NCBI RefSeq assembly: GCF_018294505.1
Contig: NC_057808.1
Coordinates: 224,333,325-224,397,324 of the forward strand
DNA: 64,000 bases
From: Triticum aestivum
Lineage: Eukaryota; Streptophyta; Magnoliopsida; Poales; Poaceae
Reading direction: 5' to 3'
The notes under the pieces are model-generated. The model worked only from the letters and a program-made list of their open reading frames with translations. It made no database searches and was not told the origin of the DNA. Position 1 is the first letter of the stretch. Every line of letters starts with the position of its first letter. The position numbers and the translations under genes are program-made. Below are positions 12,311-23,489 of this stretch, one piece after another.

Positions 12311-13463
12311 ATGCATTACGGAACGAGTAAAGAGACTTGCCGGTAACGAGATTGAACTAGGTATTGAGATACCGACGATCGAATCTCGGGCAAGTAACAT
12401 ACCGATGACAAAGGGAACAACGTATGTTGTTATGCGGTTTGACCGGTAAAGATCTTCGTAGAATATGTAGGAACCAATATGAGCATCCAGGTTCCGCTAT
12501 TGGTTATTGACCGGAGATGAGTCTCGGTCATGTCTACATAGTTCTCGAACCCTTAGGGTCCGCACACTTAACGTTCGATGACGATCGGTATTATGAGTTT
12601 ATGTGGTTTGATGTACCGAAGGTTGTTCGGAGTCCCGGATGTGATCACGGACATGACGAGGAGTCTCGAAATGGTCGAGACATAAAGATCGATGTATTGG
12701 TTGGCTATGTTTGGACATCGGAATTGTTTGGGGTGAGTTCGGGCATTTACTGGAGTACCAGGAGGTTACCGGAACCCTCCGGGGAGTTATTGGGCCTTAA
12801 TGGGCCTTAGTGGAGAGAGAGGGGCGGCTAGGGCAGGCCGCGCGCCCCCTCCCCTTTCTGTCCGAATTGGACTAGGGAAGGGGCGCGGCGCCCCCCTTTC
12901 CTTCTCCCTCTCTCCTCCTTCCCTCTTCTCCTACTCCAACTTGGAAAAGGGGGAATCCTACTCCCACCGGGAGTAGAACTCCCCCCTTGGGCGCGCCATG
13001 AGAGGTCCGGCCCTCCCCCTCCTCAACCCCTTTATATACAGGGTGGGGGGCACCCCATAGACACACAAGTTGATTGTTTAGCCGTGTGCGGTGCCCCCCT
13101 CCACAGATTTCCACCTCGGTCATATCGTTGCAGTGCTTAGGCAAAGCCCTGCGCCGGTAGCTTCATCATCACCGTCACCACGCCATCATGCTGATGAATC
13201 TCTCCCTCAACCTCAGCTGGATCTAGAGTTCGTGGGTCGTCACCGAGCTGAACGTGTGCAGATCGCGGAGGTGCCGTACCTTCGGTGCTAGGATCGGTCG
13301 GATCATGAAGATGTACGACTACATCAACCGAGTTGTCATAACACTTCCACTTACGGTCTACGAGGCTACGTGGACAACACTCTCCCCTCTCGTTGCTGTG
13401 CATCACCTAGATGGATCTTGCGTGTGCTTAGGAATTTTTTTGAAATTACTGCGTTCCCCAACA
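12311..13463 (+). repeat. Older Copia LTR, 3' two-thirds, split by the Gypsy element
   Basis: Aligns to the Copia LTR from about position 1973 (ATTACGGAACGAGTAAAG) to its CCCCAACA end. It shares the TATA context and the GC-rich stretch but is more diverged than the two LTRs of the nested element. No primer site follows, so it is a solo LTR or the 3' LTR of an element lying left of the window. The missing LTR start should lie beyond the Gypsy 5' end. Confidence 0.88.
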
Positions 13464-14486
13464 ACATCTCCATTTCCCCTCGCCATATCCATCACTTGTA
13501 ATCGAGATACATCGCATACAACAACATTATAATACTATTATCAAACACTCATCTTCATGTGGTATCTACAATGTCTTTGTTCTGTGTTCATCTATGATGT
13601 GTGAGTAGTCCTCTCAGGCTATGGGCAGAGGCATAGCCCTGCATCCCTATGCATTTTTGCACGGGATTGTTGGTATTAATTTTAAGTCCAAACGTATTAT
13701 GTGTGTCACAATGGATGTTCCCTTGTCTCTTTCTTGTTCTTAGGCCCCGCAAGTACTCGGGGTCCCCGAGATCAATCTAGGAGGAGGCAAAATGCAGGGA
13801 TGCATGGAAGGCTATGCCGAAAGCTGGTGACAGTAAGGATGAGTACAGTAGTTGAAAGCAATTCCCTGGGGAAACCTGATGTGTAGTCACTAAACGCGAC
13901 TGTAAGGTCGTGTGGTTGGACAATGGAGTCGCGATGCAGGTTGTTGATTGGTCGCGAGGTTATTAGGACGCACCCCCCACAACATGCACATTGACAAAAC
14001 ATAGTAGCGGTGTTTACGAGGACCATGTTGAATTTATAGACGAAAACTCAAGTGCAAGTACAAAGCTGCAAGTAAAACCTTAGCCATGGCCTATTTTACT
14101 TTAATTGTTTTCTCTGTTGGAACTATGCATTTTTTGAACCGGGAAACTGAAACAAAAGCTTGCAAGACTCACCTTCCATGTTAGCATTCTTCCTGTGGGT
14201 TCGATACCTAGGGTCACCTCCAGGGAAAAAGGCAAGGGCTGTCTACATCTGAAATCGAATCAAAGGTAATCAACCTTTTTCCGGCGCCTTTGTTGGGAAA
14301 TTTATTTTACTACCCTAGTAAGGTGATTAGAGTTTTAGATTTACCTTTTGTTCAGTTTCAGGTGACTAGAGCTTTTGTTGGAGAAACAATCATGGGGAGA
14401 CTAACCGAGGAAGCCAAGAAACTACTTGATGATAAGCAAGAAAACCATGTCCAGTAGCATGTGAAAAGATCCTCCACTAAGAAGCA
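13464..14486 (+). mobile_element. Gypsy (Athila-like) LTR/leader remnant
   Basis: Non-coding DNA containing a leader-like stretch (GGGTTCGATACCTAGGGTCA near 14200). It is followed by CCGGCGCCTTTGTTGGGAAA at about 14281-14300, which resembles the TGGCGCCGTTG...GGGA primer site of Athila-type Gypsy elements. A gag-like ATG at 14392 (MGRLTEEAKKLLDDKQE) stops after about 20 codons. The stretch is cut off at about 14486 by the next element. The left LTR boundary is not resolved. The assignment rests on the primer-site-like motif and leader pattern only. Confidence 0.45.
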
Positions 14487-14890
14487 CTACTGCAGGTTGC
14501 TGCTAACGTGACACTACGATCAGAGACCCTTCGACGAATCTGTGTGCGATGCCATAATCGCAAACGGTGGTGTAAAAAACCCGTCAAAAAGGTGCAAAAC
14601 GTTTGCGATGGAGGATGCATCAAACACGGTTCAGATTTTAGTTGCATGTGTGATTCAGGGCATACGGTTCAGTTCAATTAACCATTTTTGGTGAGGAGGA
14701 ACAACAGAAACAGGCAGCCAGATGAAGGTGTGTGCGATGTACAGCATACGCTTCACTCGGATGAACTGTTTGTGATTAGGCAACACAAAAGAAATGGTCA
14801 GCCAGATGAAGGTGTGTGCGATATACGACATGCTATTCACTCGGATGAACTATTTGCGTTGAGACAAGAGAATAGAAACGGTTCAACTTA
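14487..14890. repeat. DNA-transposon-like end with 84-bp tandem repeat
   Basis: Begins CACTACTGCAGG directly after the Gypsy remnant. It contains a repeated unit CAGCCAGATGAAGGTGTGTG at 14715 and 14799 (period 84 bp) and GCAAACG/CGTTTGCG motifs. The start resembles a CACTA terminus, but no matching inverted end is visible in the window. It may be one end of a larger element that also carries the two genes that follow. Confidence 0.4.
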
Positions 14891-15158
14891 ACAAGACGTG
14901 TGTGTTCTGTGCTGGGATTTCATACAGAACAACAACATATATATACACACACTTATAAGGACATGCTTGCATAACCAAATTAAACATCCACTTACATAGG
15001 TGGCTACTACAACCATGGCATTTGCACACACCAAAGTAAACTATTACGTGCATAATTACATAGGTGGCTACAACACACATGACATTTCCACACACCAATA
15101 AAGTAAACTATATATTACATGCATGATTAAACAGCATAAACGATCATCTTATCACCAT

Positions 15159-15846
15159 CTACTTCTTGTGACGCTTGCTATGCTTGTGGCTCAATCCGGG
15201 CTCGTCGATTTGGGTAAGGAGGCACTTCCTCATGTCAACGATCCACCTGTGCATCTCGTAGCATGTGTACACGCTCTTGGCCGCGAACCTGAGGTGAGGT
15301 TCATCCAGTTGCCGCATCCAGGCCCTGTGCCAGGATAGGGGCTTGTTCTCTGGGCATCCTGCTTCATCTTTTCGTAGTAGGGGTCGATGATGGCTGAGGC
15401 GAGTTCGACCAGGGAGTCCTTCATGCTGCCCAGACCCTGTAGTGGTCACGGATTTCAACAAGGTTCTTGCAGGCCAAGCCCGTAACACTGAGCGCTTTTA
15501 CATCGTCGGTCGTTTCCACCGTGGCGAACTTGTAATCGGTGCTGTTGACAAACCTGTTGAAACGATCGCAAGGCTCTGTGGCCATGCAGTAGTGGTAGAT
15601 GAGGACATGATGGCGCACGCACAACTGGGCGACGGCAACCTTCTGATCTATGCCGGGACGATCAGCGGTGTACTGGAGGTCGATGCCGACCACCTTGTAC
15701 TTGTCTCCAGCAAGCAACTGCTCAACACTGTTGATGTAGTCGTCCACCATGGCCGGGTCGATGGTGTACACCATCGAGAGATCCGTCTCCCTCGCATGGG
15801 TCTCCACTCTATGCTCGCCGAGCTCCATTGGAGCGCCGCTGGACAT
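15159..15846 (-). pseudogene. WRN-type 3'-5' exonuclease-like gene, broken
   Basis: The minus strand encodes a plant-specific RNase H-fold exonuclease of the WRN-like DEDDy type, about 225 residues if uninterrupted. The start MSSGAPMELGEHR is chosen because upstream codons are low-complexity. The core runs KVVGIDLQYT, QKVAVAQLCVRHHVLIYH, FVNSTDYKFATVETTDDVKA and RDHYRVW, then SLVELASAIIDPYYEKM, and finally FAAKSVYTCYEM near the C-terminus, ending KRHKK before TAG. The frame breaks twice: a one-base loss near 15430, and another shift near 15345-15355. The first catalytic motif reads DLQ (15673-15681) where family members have D-x-E, so activity was probably lost even without the frameshifts. 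The next gene, in the same orientation, ends about 680 bp upstream. Family members remove nucleotides from nucleic-acid 3' ends; this copy probably does not. Confidence 0.8.
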
Positions 15847-16527
15847 CCCCTCTCTATGTGTCGTCGTGGGTGTGCTTGTTGTGTTGTGGGGCGCGATCGA
15901 AAGGTTGAAGAGACTAAGGTTATAATGGCCGCGGGAATTAAAGGGGAAGCCGGACGACCAGGAATATCGGCAGGACCTGATGGCAGTTCTAATTTGCAGC
16001 GCGTAACTCCATCGTGCCGCACGTAACTGCATCGCGTGGCAACGCGTGCGGTGCAACCGCATGCATACGGGCCCCCCGATGTGATCGTGTGCACGCCCAA
16101 TCGTTGGCAGAGCGCGCGCGGAGGGACGCGAGCAGAGCGCTCCGCGGTCGCCTCAACAGCGAGCAACCATATATATGCATATTGCAGTTGAACACGCAAG
16201 GAAAAGATGTCCACAAGCCGAGCGTGCCGACGGACACGAGCAGAGCGCACCAACGGACGCGGGCAGAGCGCGCCGCGGCGCCTAACGGCGGGATAGACCT
16301 TCATTCGAGCCAATCAAAATAAGACTGGAACGAACATGTCTATATTGAGCAAAGGGATCGCACATGTCTGTATTGACTGGAACGAGAATGCAATAGCAAA
16401 ATAAGAATTAAGGCCATGATGATGCGATCGCAGTGGTGGTTACAGGAGGCAAGAAGAAAGATGCATCCATCAACGTACGACCTCCTCCTCCTCAACTCAG
16501 TGCGCCGGCTGGGCCACCGACCGGCGG
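15847..16527. other. Intergenic DNA between the two minus-strand genes
   Basis: 5' side of the exonuclease pseudogene and 3' side of the 180-aa ORF. 16080-16290 is GC-rich with repeats of an ACGCGAGCAGAGCGC-like motif. Overlapping ORFs here on both strands are compositional. No promoter motif can be placed confidently. Confidence 0.5.
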
Positions 16528-17070
16528 CTAAGGAGCGGCGGCTTTTGTGGCAAGGTCAAGGTGCTTCTCAGCAAAGGCATCCAAGGCTTCTAGCCGGCTG
16601 AAGAAGGCCAACGTCGTAGCGTCCTCACTGGCCTTATAGATACCTATGTACACGATTCGCTCGTACACATGGATGTGTAGGTCGACGATTTCTTGCAGGG
16701 CGGGGCGCCTCGCGGCGAGCGCGACCTCCAGGTGGACATTCTTCGTTGCGTCGGCAGGCAGTCGCAGGGCCACCAGTGCTTGAAAGAGGTTCCGACCATG
16801 GAGGCCGATTAGGGTGGCAGGCAATGAGGAGCCCGGGTGCGCGGGCTGGAGGAGTACGGCGATGTCGTCCGCGAGCTTCTTGACGATGGTGAACCTGTTG
16901 GTGGTGCGAACGATCATCTGGTCCAACTGAGAGTCGTAGCTGGCGTCGACGGCGGCCATCCACCAGCCGGTCACCAACACCGTATGGAGACGATCCACGG
17001 TGCCATGCCGCAGGCCGGCGTCGTGGACCATCTGGCACAGCCGCTGGCTGCTTGCGTGCATCGCCGCCAT
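16528..17070 (-). CDS. Conserved-looking 180-aa protein of unknown function
   Basis: An uninterrupted single-exon ORF from ATG 17070 to TAG 16528, starting MAAMHASSQRLCQMVHDAGL. Features: a mid-protein segment rich in Asp, Leu and Ile (VKKLADDIAVLLQP), an Arg/Ala-rich segment, and an Ala/Leu-rich C-terminus with probable helices (FFSRLEALDAFAEKHLDLA). No signal peptide, membrane span or metal-binding motif is visible, and no family was recognised. An alternative start is Met4. Codon and base composition are GC-rich, unlike the surrounding AT-rich transposon DNA, which supports a real gene. A 21.4-kb CACTA element begins 76 bp upstream of the start codon and separates it from a TATA-like box at 38604-38612. 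It may therefore be transcribed poorly or not at all. Confidence 0.6.
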   Translation of the reverse strand: MAAMHASSQRLCQMVHDAGLRHGTVDRLHTVLVTGWWMAAVDASYDSQLDQMIVRTTNRFTIVKKLADDIAVLLQPAHPGSSLPATLIGLHGRNLFQALVALRLPADATKNVHLEVALAARRPALQEIVDLHIHVYERIVYIGIYKASEDATTLAFFSRLEALDAFAEKHLDLATKAAAP

Positions 17071-17146
17071 GGGTCTGGAGTGGGCACTTTTGCGCTTATT
17101 AGTGTAGGTGCTTAGGCAAATGCTTAGGTGCGTACGATGTGGTAGA

Positions 17147-17400
17147 CACTACAAAAAAATACACTTCCGTGATGATACGTGTTTGTCATAGTAGGTCGCG
17201 TTTTCTGTCATGCATGTACATCCATGACGATTTTATGACATAATCAAGATAGTCATACCTGTGCTGTCGTAGAAGTGTTCCATGACATTACCAAAATTAT
17301 CATCACGGAAGTGTCCACTTCCATGGCGATAAATCGCGCGTCACATAAGTGCTTTCGTCAAGGGTGACCGACACGTGGCATCCACCGTAACGGAACGCCG
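17147..17400. repeat. CACTA 1 left terminus with TGTCAT/ATGACA motifs
   Basis: The terminal CACTACAAAAAAATACACTT is followed by repeated short motifs of the type CATGACA / GTCATAG / TTCCATGACA. The same segment recurs almost unchanged at 40737-40990 as the left end of the second element. Such motifs are typical transposase-binding candidates. Confidence 0.8.
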
Positions 17401-17559
17401 TTAAGCTATCGGGTCGGGTTTTGGATCCGATAACCCATTAACAGCCCCGACCAATGGGGATTTTCCACGTGTAAAATCATCATTGGCTAGAGGAAACACG
17501 TGTCGGCTCATCGCTGGGACAGATGTCATCCACTCATTGGACAGAAGGCGCCTATGATA

Positions 17560-18440
17560 CATCGACACGTGGCACGGCCCAACAGAGGCCCATTCCTGTG
17601 AAAAGGCCAGCCCGTTTGACTTGGTCAAAAGGTGGGGGGCGGCCCATGGAAAGCCTGTTAACGGCCTGTTCGCATATAGCCCATTTACAGCCCGCTAACC
17701 CAAGGCCCGTTATGCCCTATTTGAATTAGGCCCAGTAGCGTCATCTGGGCCATCCAATATGATTCGAGCCTATTTTCACTTCTGGCCCATGTATGGCCCA
17801 TGATGTCTTTCGGCCCATATGAGGCCCTATGTAACTCTTGGCCTATTAACGGCCCGTGGTGAAACTGGCCCGTAATGAATAGCGTATCACTTTACACCCA
17901 TTAACGGCCCGTGGTCAAACTGGCCCGTAAAGAACAGTGTATCACTTTATACCCATTAACGGCCCGTTATTCCGTTGGGCCGTTTCCAGCCCATGTTATC
18001 TTTCGGCCTTCTCAGAGCCCATTTATTCTTGGGCTATTTTCCAGCATTCGTTTACTTACGGCCCGTTACTGTCATTTTCTGCTTGTGGGCCAAATTCAGC
18101 CCGTGGTTACAGTCGGCCCGTTTGTGGTCCGTTAATACGTTGGGCCGTTTTCATAACGTCATCAAATACGGCCTATTAATGATGGCCTGTTATGGTCGGC
18201 CCATGAACGGACGATTCCAACTCTAGCCCGTTTACGGCCAGAATGCGGTCTGTTTGGCCAATCGATCATACGGCCCGTATAAGGCCCATTGATGATACGA
18301 CCCGTAGAAGGCCCATTGTTTCTACGGCCCGTAGAAGGCCCATTGTTTCTACGGCCCGTAGAAGGCCCACTGTTTCTACGGCCCGTAGGAGGCCCAGTGT
18401 CACTACAGTAAATATTAGCCCATGGTTATTGTGGCCTAGT
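17560..18440. repeat. GGCCC-rich subterminal array of CACTA 1
   Basis: Dozens of copies of GGCCCGT, GGCCCAT and their complements in both orientations. There is a regular 27-bp subarray at about 18300-18400 with GAAGGCCC at 18307 and 18334. Short ORFs here are by-products. In CACTA elements subterminal repeats bind TnpA; that role is inferred. Confidence 0.8.
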
Positions 18441-20099
18441 TTTAAAAAATAGGTTATTGCAGCCACTAGCAAACCGCAGAAAAAGAACTGCACTGACTAC
18501 AAGCAAACAAATAAACAAGACAACAAGGAAATAAATAAGCAAGCAACTTACACTAGGCTATCACGGCTATTACACATATTACATCCACTGGGCATCAAAG
18601 TTCGCCACCAGTGCAAATATAGGGAACACAGCAGCATATAAACGCCGCAGCAAAACAAGTCCAGAACTGAAACCACTTCAGAAGAGCTCAAGAAACAATA
18701 TCCTGGGTACCCATAATGCTGGCAAGATGCTTAGCAAGCTTATTAACTTTCTCTTATTTGGCGCTTAAGTCCTCCAGCGCTTGCTGTTGCACCAGAAAGT
18801 ATGCATCTGAATTCTGCAGGGACTTCCTCAGTCCTTCGGCTTCCTGTCGCATAACATCTGATCGATGTCTTTCAACTTGAAGTTGAGACTCAAGAAGCCG
18901 AACTGATTTAGGCAACGAGTTCGAAGAGCTGGTGCCAGCAATGGTAGCCAGTAACTCGAACACTACATCAAGACAGGACTTTGGGGTTGTCTCAGTGTCT
19001 TCAATATAGTTTTTATCAGCTTTCTTGGAGACCAACAGGGATGTCTCACTATCTTGAACCTTATCTGCATTACTTCCTTTACCATTGCATAACAGGGTAC
19101 TCTTCTCCAATATTTTATCCGCGTTCTAAAAGAGAAACAAAGAAACACATCTCAGGTTTACAATGTAGTATATGAAACTCATTTTGGTAAACCAGTTCAG
19201 TAGTAAGGTGGACAGGATAACAGCATGAAACAAACATATATCTATGTAGTATGGTCACTGTATGGTCTATATCATTCTAGTTTATGTTGCCAAATCAAGA
19301 TAGATACAGTTCGGATCATATCTATTTAAGACAAAGCAGCATACATAGAATATAAGTGTGGGAAACTACACAGCAATAACAACACTTGTAATGTGCATGG
19401 CATGAGAACATAACTGTTTATTCAATTGAAACTGAAATCAACATAGAGCAAGTTACAACAGCAAACAGCCAAACACGTTGAAGAAACAGGTTTAAAACAT
19501 ACCTGTTGCGCCATTGGAGTTTCAATTGCATCCTTCAAATTTGAAATTAGTTGGTATCAGTAAATACAGTGATGCAAGAGCAAAGTAGTATGAACCATAG
19601 CTACGGAACCTGACCTGAGAACAATTCTTCTTCTGCTTTAAGCGTTGACTTCGGGTTCCGAGTGGTGGTCCTCGTGATTTGGGAACTGCAGTTGCCTTAC
19701 TAACTGCTCGTGTTTGGGTGCTCTGTGGTGGAGACGGTGTTGTGTCAACGGGAACTGGGTGTCTATCTGCTGGGGTTGGGGTTAGAAGGGGTGTAGCTGG
19801 TTCTCTGTCCAACTGGGTAGGGGTACAATCTTCATGAGTGTGGGTTATGTGTGGTGGGGCTGGTTCTTGGGCAAGTACAACCGTGGTTCTATCTGCATCG
19901 ACAGGTAGCACGATCTTTTCTGAAGACCGTGTTTTTACTCCCACAGATACTGCCATCACTCCCTCCAATTGAAATGGCTGATAAACAAGAAAAGTAACTG
20001 AATGTACAGACATTGTAAGATAGACAGGCGCAATGGATAGTAGGGAAGAAAACAGGGCATGAAATAATTCACATTTATGTTGTCTAAGCAAACAGAATA

Positions 20100-20580
20100 G
20101 CAGGACATAATTTCACATATATGATGGCTAATTAAACAGGATAGCATGACACAATTTCACATGTATGATGGCCAACTAAACAGGATAGAATGACATACTT
20201 CAAAATATGATGACTATGTAAACAGGATGACATGATATAACTGTACGATGTGTCTATTAAAGTGGTTGGCATGCCATAAATCACAAACATGCCGTCGATG
20301 GAAACATGATGGCATGATATAATTCACGGATAGAATGACATAATTTAAAATATGATGACTATGTAAACAGGATGAGATGATATAACTATATTATGTCTTT
20401 AGAAAATGGGTTGGCATGCCATAATTCAGATACATGCTGTCTCTGTAAACATCATGGCATGACATAATTCAAATATATGATTTATATACTAAGGAAGTGA
20501 GCAGAGGGCAATCGCATATATGATATGTCAACTAAGGAGATGGCATTCAATATTGTGTATATGATGTAAAAACTAAGCAT
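20100..20580. repeat. Diverged intronic repeats of CACTA 1
   Basis: Imperfect repeats of a unit containing CATGGCATGATATAATTCACATATATGATG-like words, which recur at 20860-21060 and 21350-21540. They fill the introns between the acidic exons and show that exon plus intron were duplicated together. Confidence 0.6.
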
Positions 20581-20638
20581 TGCAATACAACATATGCATT
20601 ATATGAGTAATATAACCCTGCCAAGTTTGAGCATACAC

Positions 20639-20788
20639 CTCAGGGGGATAATAGGACTGGTCATCTGCCTCTGAATCCTCCTCTGAAGAGCTATCTGTAA
20701 CCAGCAAGATATCTGCTTCAGCAGGTAGCATTGTCTGCTCTGAAGACCTTATTTTCACTCCAGATTTCTCCATCACCAATTCAAATGG
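20639..20788 (-). pseudogene. Acidic 150-nt exon copy b
   Basis: Same length and borders as copy a, 495 bp downstream on the minus strand. It encodes KIRSSEQTMLPAEADILLVT then DSSSEEDSEADDQS. The intron that follows starts GTGTATGCTC and shares CAAACTTGGCAG-type sequence with the other copies. Confidence 0.55.
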
Positions 20789-21133
20789 CTGATGCACAGG
20801 AAGAGCAGTTGAATATACAAACATTGTCAACAAAAGCAATGATAAATACAAAAAAAGGACGGCATGATATAATTCACATATATGACGCTTGCCTAAACAG
20901 CATGGCATTGCATAATTCACATACATAATGCCTTGCAACAAGATAACATTGCATAATTCACATATATAATGTCTTGCAACAAGATGGCATTGCATAATTC
21001 ACATATATGGTAATTAGACACTAAACAGGTGGCATTCACACAAAGCATGTCTAAACTAAGCAAATGACATAGCAATGCAAGATACCATACGCACGATATG
21101 AGCAACATAACCCTGCCAAGTTAGGGCATGCAC

Positions 21134-21283
21134 CTCAAGGGGGAAATATGACTGGTCATCTGTCTCTGAATCCTCCTCTGAGGAGCTATCGGTAACCAGC
21201 AAGACATGCGCTTCGTCAGATAGCATTGTCTGCTCTGAAGACCTTATTTCCACTCCAGATTTTTCCATGACCGTGCCGAATGG
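21134..21283 (-). pseudogene. Acidic 150-nt exon copy a
   Basis: A 50-codon exon between a TCAG-like acceptor (start CCATTCGGC on the minus strand) and the donor GTGCAT. It encodes EIRSSEQTMLSDEAHVLLVT followed by DSSSEEDSETDDQS. Its length is a multiple of three, so it can be included or skipped without changing frame. Confidence 0.55.
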
Positions 21284-22430
21284 CTGATGCACAGGAAGAG
21301 TAATTGAATGTACTAAAATTGTTGACAAATTTAACACGTAATAAAAAAATGATGGCATGATATAATTCACATACAAGATGACTGGCTAACTAGGGTGGCA
21401 TTGCAAAATTCACATATATGATGCCTGGCTAGACAAGATGGCATTGCATGATTCACATATACGATAAAGAAACTAAACAGATGGCATTGACACAAAGCAT
21501 GTCTAAACTAAGAAGATGACATCTTTAATGTATACAGTAAGCAATGCAAGGCACCATATGCATGATATTACCAACATCAGCATGCCAAGTTAGAGCGAAG
21601 ACCTCATGGGGTAAATAGGAGTGGTCTTCTCCTTCTGAATCCCCCTCAGAACAGTTATCTTCCTTTTAATTACGATCCTAAATGGGTGGAGGGGGGGCTG
21701 CCTTTGCACCCACCATGGAACGACGTCTGAATGAAATTTTATTGCCACACAAGGCTCGTCTCTTTTGCTCTACATGATCATTTCCATTGTGTACAATAAC
21801 TGGCATGCATAGGAATAAAACATAGTGAGATTATGTAAGGAGTGCATGCACAAATCTAGAGTGATGGTAGCAAACTGTGGATAGACCCAAAACCAATGAT
21901 AGCAGGCAGATAATAGCTTTAGTTAAAAAATACAGATAATGGCTCCTTTAATGTTTGTTTGCACCCAACATGAAACTCATAGTAGACACCAAAGATTAAC
22001 CAGATAGTAGACAGATACTACTGATTGCTGCCCCAATATGTACCCCGCAACCATTTAAAAACTCAAGTTTCAGCATTAGTTTGGACCTGACTTGGAGTCT
22101 AATAGGTGAACACGACGATAATGTAGCATGTCATCATATTAAGCGACGCATAACGTAAGCAGACACGGAAGAGTGCGACCTCTCTTGCGGACCCGTGTAG
22201 TCCTCAAGGTCATCTACTCAGTTGATGATGGTAATGCAGTTGCCGTGGCTGCCGGCGGCGGGGAAGAAGATCTGAGGCGGCGAAAGACAGTCTGGAGAGC
22301 GGATCCCTGTTGTGGTGAACCCTTCCGTCATTGGAGCAGCTGAGCTGGGGTGGAACACAGCGCCGCAGGAGCAGGACAAACCACACAAGGTTTTCTTTGA
22401 CACATATTTATAATAGAAGTAATTGAGTAA

Positions 22431-22857
22431 GGGCTTGTTTGAATTTGAGGATTCTAACAATGCAGGGATAGGAAATAGACAGGAATAGGATAGGAATGCA
22501 CGTGCAAAACAAAGAATTTAAAAACACAAAATTTCTGCCAATCTGGGTGTTTGATTCACAACAATTGGAAGATCACAGGATGCAAAAAAGCATGGTGAGA
22601 TTAAGTCAAACCACAAGAAAATGTACGGTTATAATGCTATTATGCTACTATCTCTTAGTCTTGTGCTTGATGAATGGGAATATGAAAAGGAGGAGAAGTG
22701 GAAATTAGAATTCCTACGTTTTTTCTTTCAAGGAGACACTAAAGGAACAAATCCTATAGTTTTCCTTTGCTCCATTCCTTTGCACCAAATTCATGAAAAG
22801 TAGTACCATAGGAAACTTTCCAATTCCGAAGTTTTTCATTCACTTTTCCTTTCAAGC
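22431..22857. mobile_element. Tourist-like MITE, degraded
   Basis: Starts TAA|GGGCTTGTTTGAATTTGAGG, a typical Tourist/PIF-Harbinger MITE start with TAA target. The right terminus is diverged (CTTTTCCTTTCAAGCA) and no clean target duplication is visible. Confidence 0.4.
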
Positions 22858-23489
22858 ACTGGCGATTCTAGTAGGCAGGCTTGAGCAAGGAAAATCCTAC
22901 ACTAAAAAAATGTTTTTGTGCTACTTCTATTACTTTGGACCCAGGGCACTGCCATACTAGCTCAACTCCCAGGCCCATCGACAAATGCACAGCTCAAACG
23001 CGCAGAGATAAATAATGATGGCATTCAAGAGAGTCCATCACAGATAGCTAAGTTGCCTGGTACCTCACTGCTTGCCATATAGTAGGATAAAATAATCGTA
23101 TTTCCCGTTACTACGAGTGCTCAGTGGACAATATATATAATATGTAGAGTAAAAAAGAGATGCAACAAGTGTACAACCTCTTTGGCGAAGCCATGTCGAT
23201 CTCAGCGTGATTGGGTTGGCCGGTGAGGATGCTCTGGCTGACTTGGCTGTCGGAGGAGGGGAAGAAGATCTTAGGCATGTGGAGATGGAGCCCGAGGTAC
23301 TGCTCCGCTGTGATGGAGGGTTTTGTCATTGGAGCAGCTCCGGTGAGTTGTACGACGCCGAGGCTGAAGCAGGACAAGAGAGACAACGAACAACGTTAAC
23401 CTGAGTGGAATTCTAATAGAATCTCCAATACATGACGTAAAATACATAACCACAAAGTGCTAGATGTAAAATACATCAGCGGCTCATCT

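Larger units (their letters stand above)
18688..21790 (-). pseudogene. TnpA-like gene remnant of CACTA 1 with repeated exons
   Basis: Minus-strand exons with plausible GT-AG borders. A possible first exon lies at about 21690-21770 (EQKRRALCGNKISFRRRSM). Acidic modules follow at 21603-21679, 21134-21283 and 20639-20788, then a larger exon at 19615-19977 and a C-terminal exon at 18688-19125. The two 150-nt exons share KSGV(K/E)IRSSEQTML and DSSSEEDSE. The 19615-19977 exon opens the same way (KTRSSEKIVLP) and is Pro/Thr-rich. The last exon has a helical, coiled-coil-like stretch (SVRLLESQLQVERHRSDVMR). A TAA at 18754-18756 interrupts it, but the frame continues to TGA at 18688-18690. The DNA-binding Transposase_24-like core seen in the second element was not found here, so it is probably a degenerate regulatory or accessory protein. 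Confidence 0.55.

Noticed and set aside
14655..14891. Short ORFs with an internal peptide repeat (QPDEGVCD)
   Set aside because: Produced by the 84-bp tandem DNA repeat (84 is divisible by three), so the peptide repeat needs no coding explanation.
15442..16322. Long plus-strand and alternative-frame ORFs opposite the exonuclease pseudogene (194, 221 and 102 aa)
   Set aside because: Shadows of the GC-rich minus-strand gene; the minus frame has the recognisable exonuclease motifs.
18290..18410. Regular 27-bp repeats considered as a CRISPR-like array
   Set aside because: No unique spacers; units are near-identical GGCCC motifs in a plant transposon terminus.
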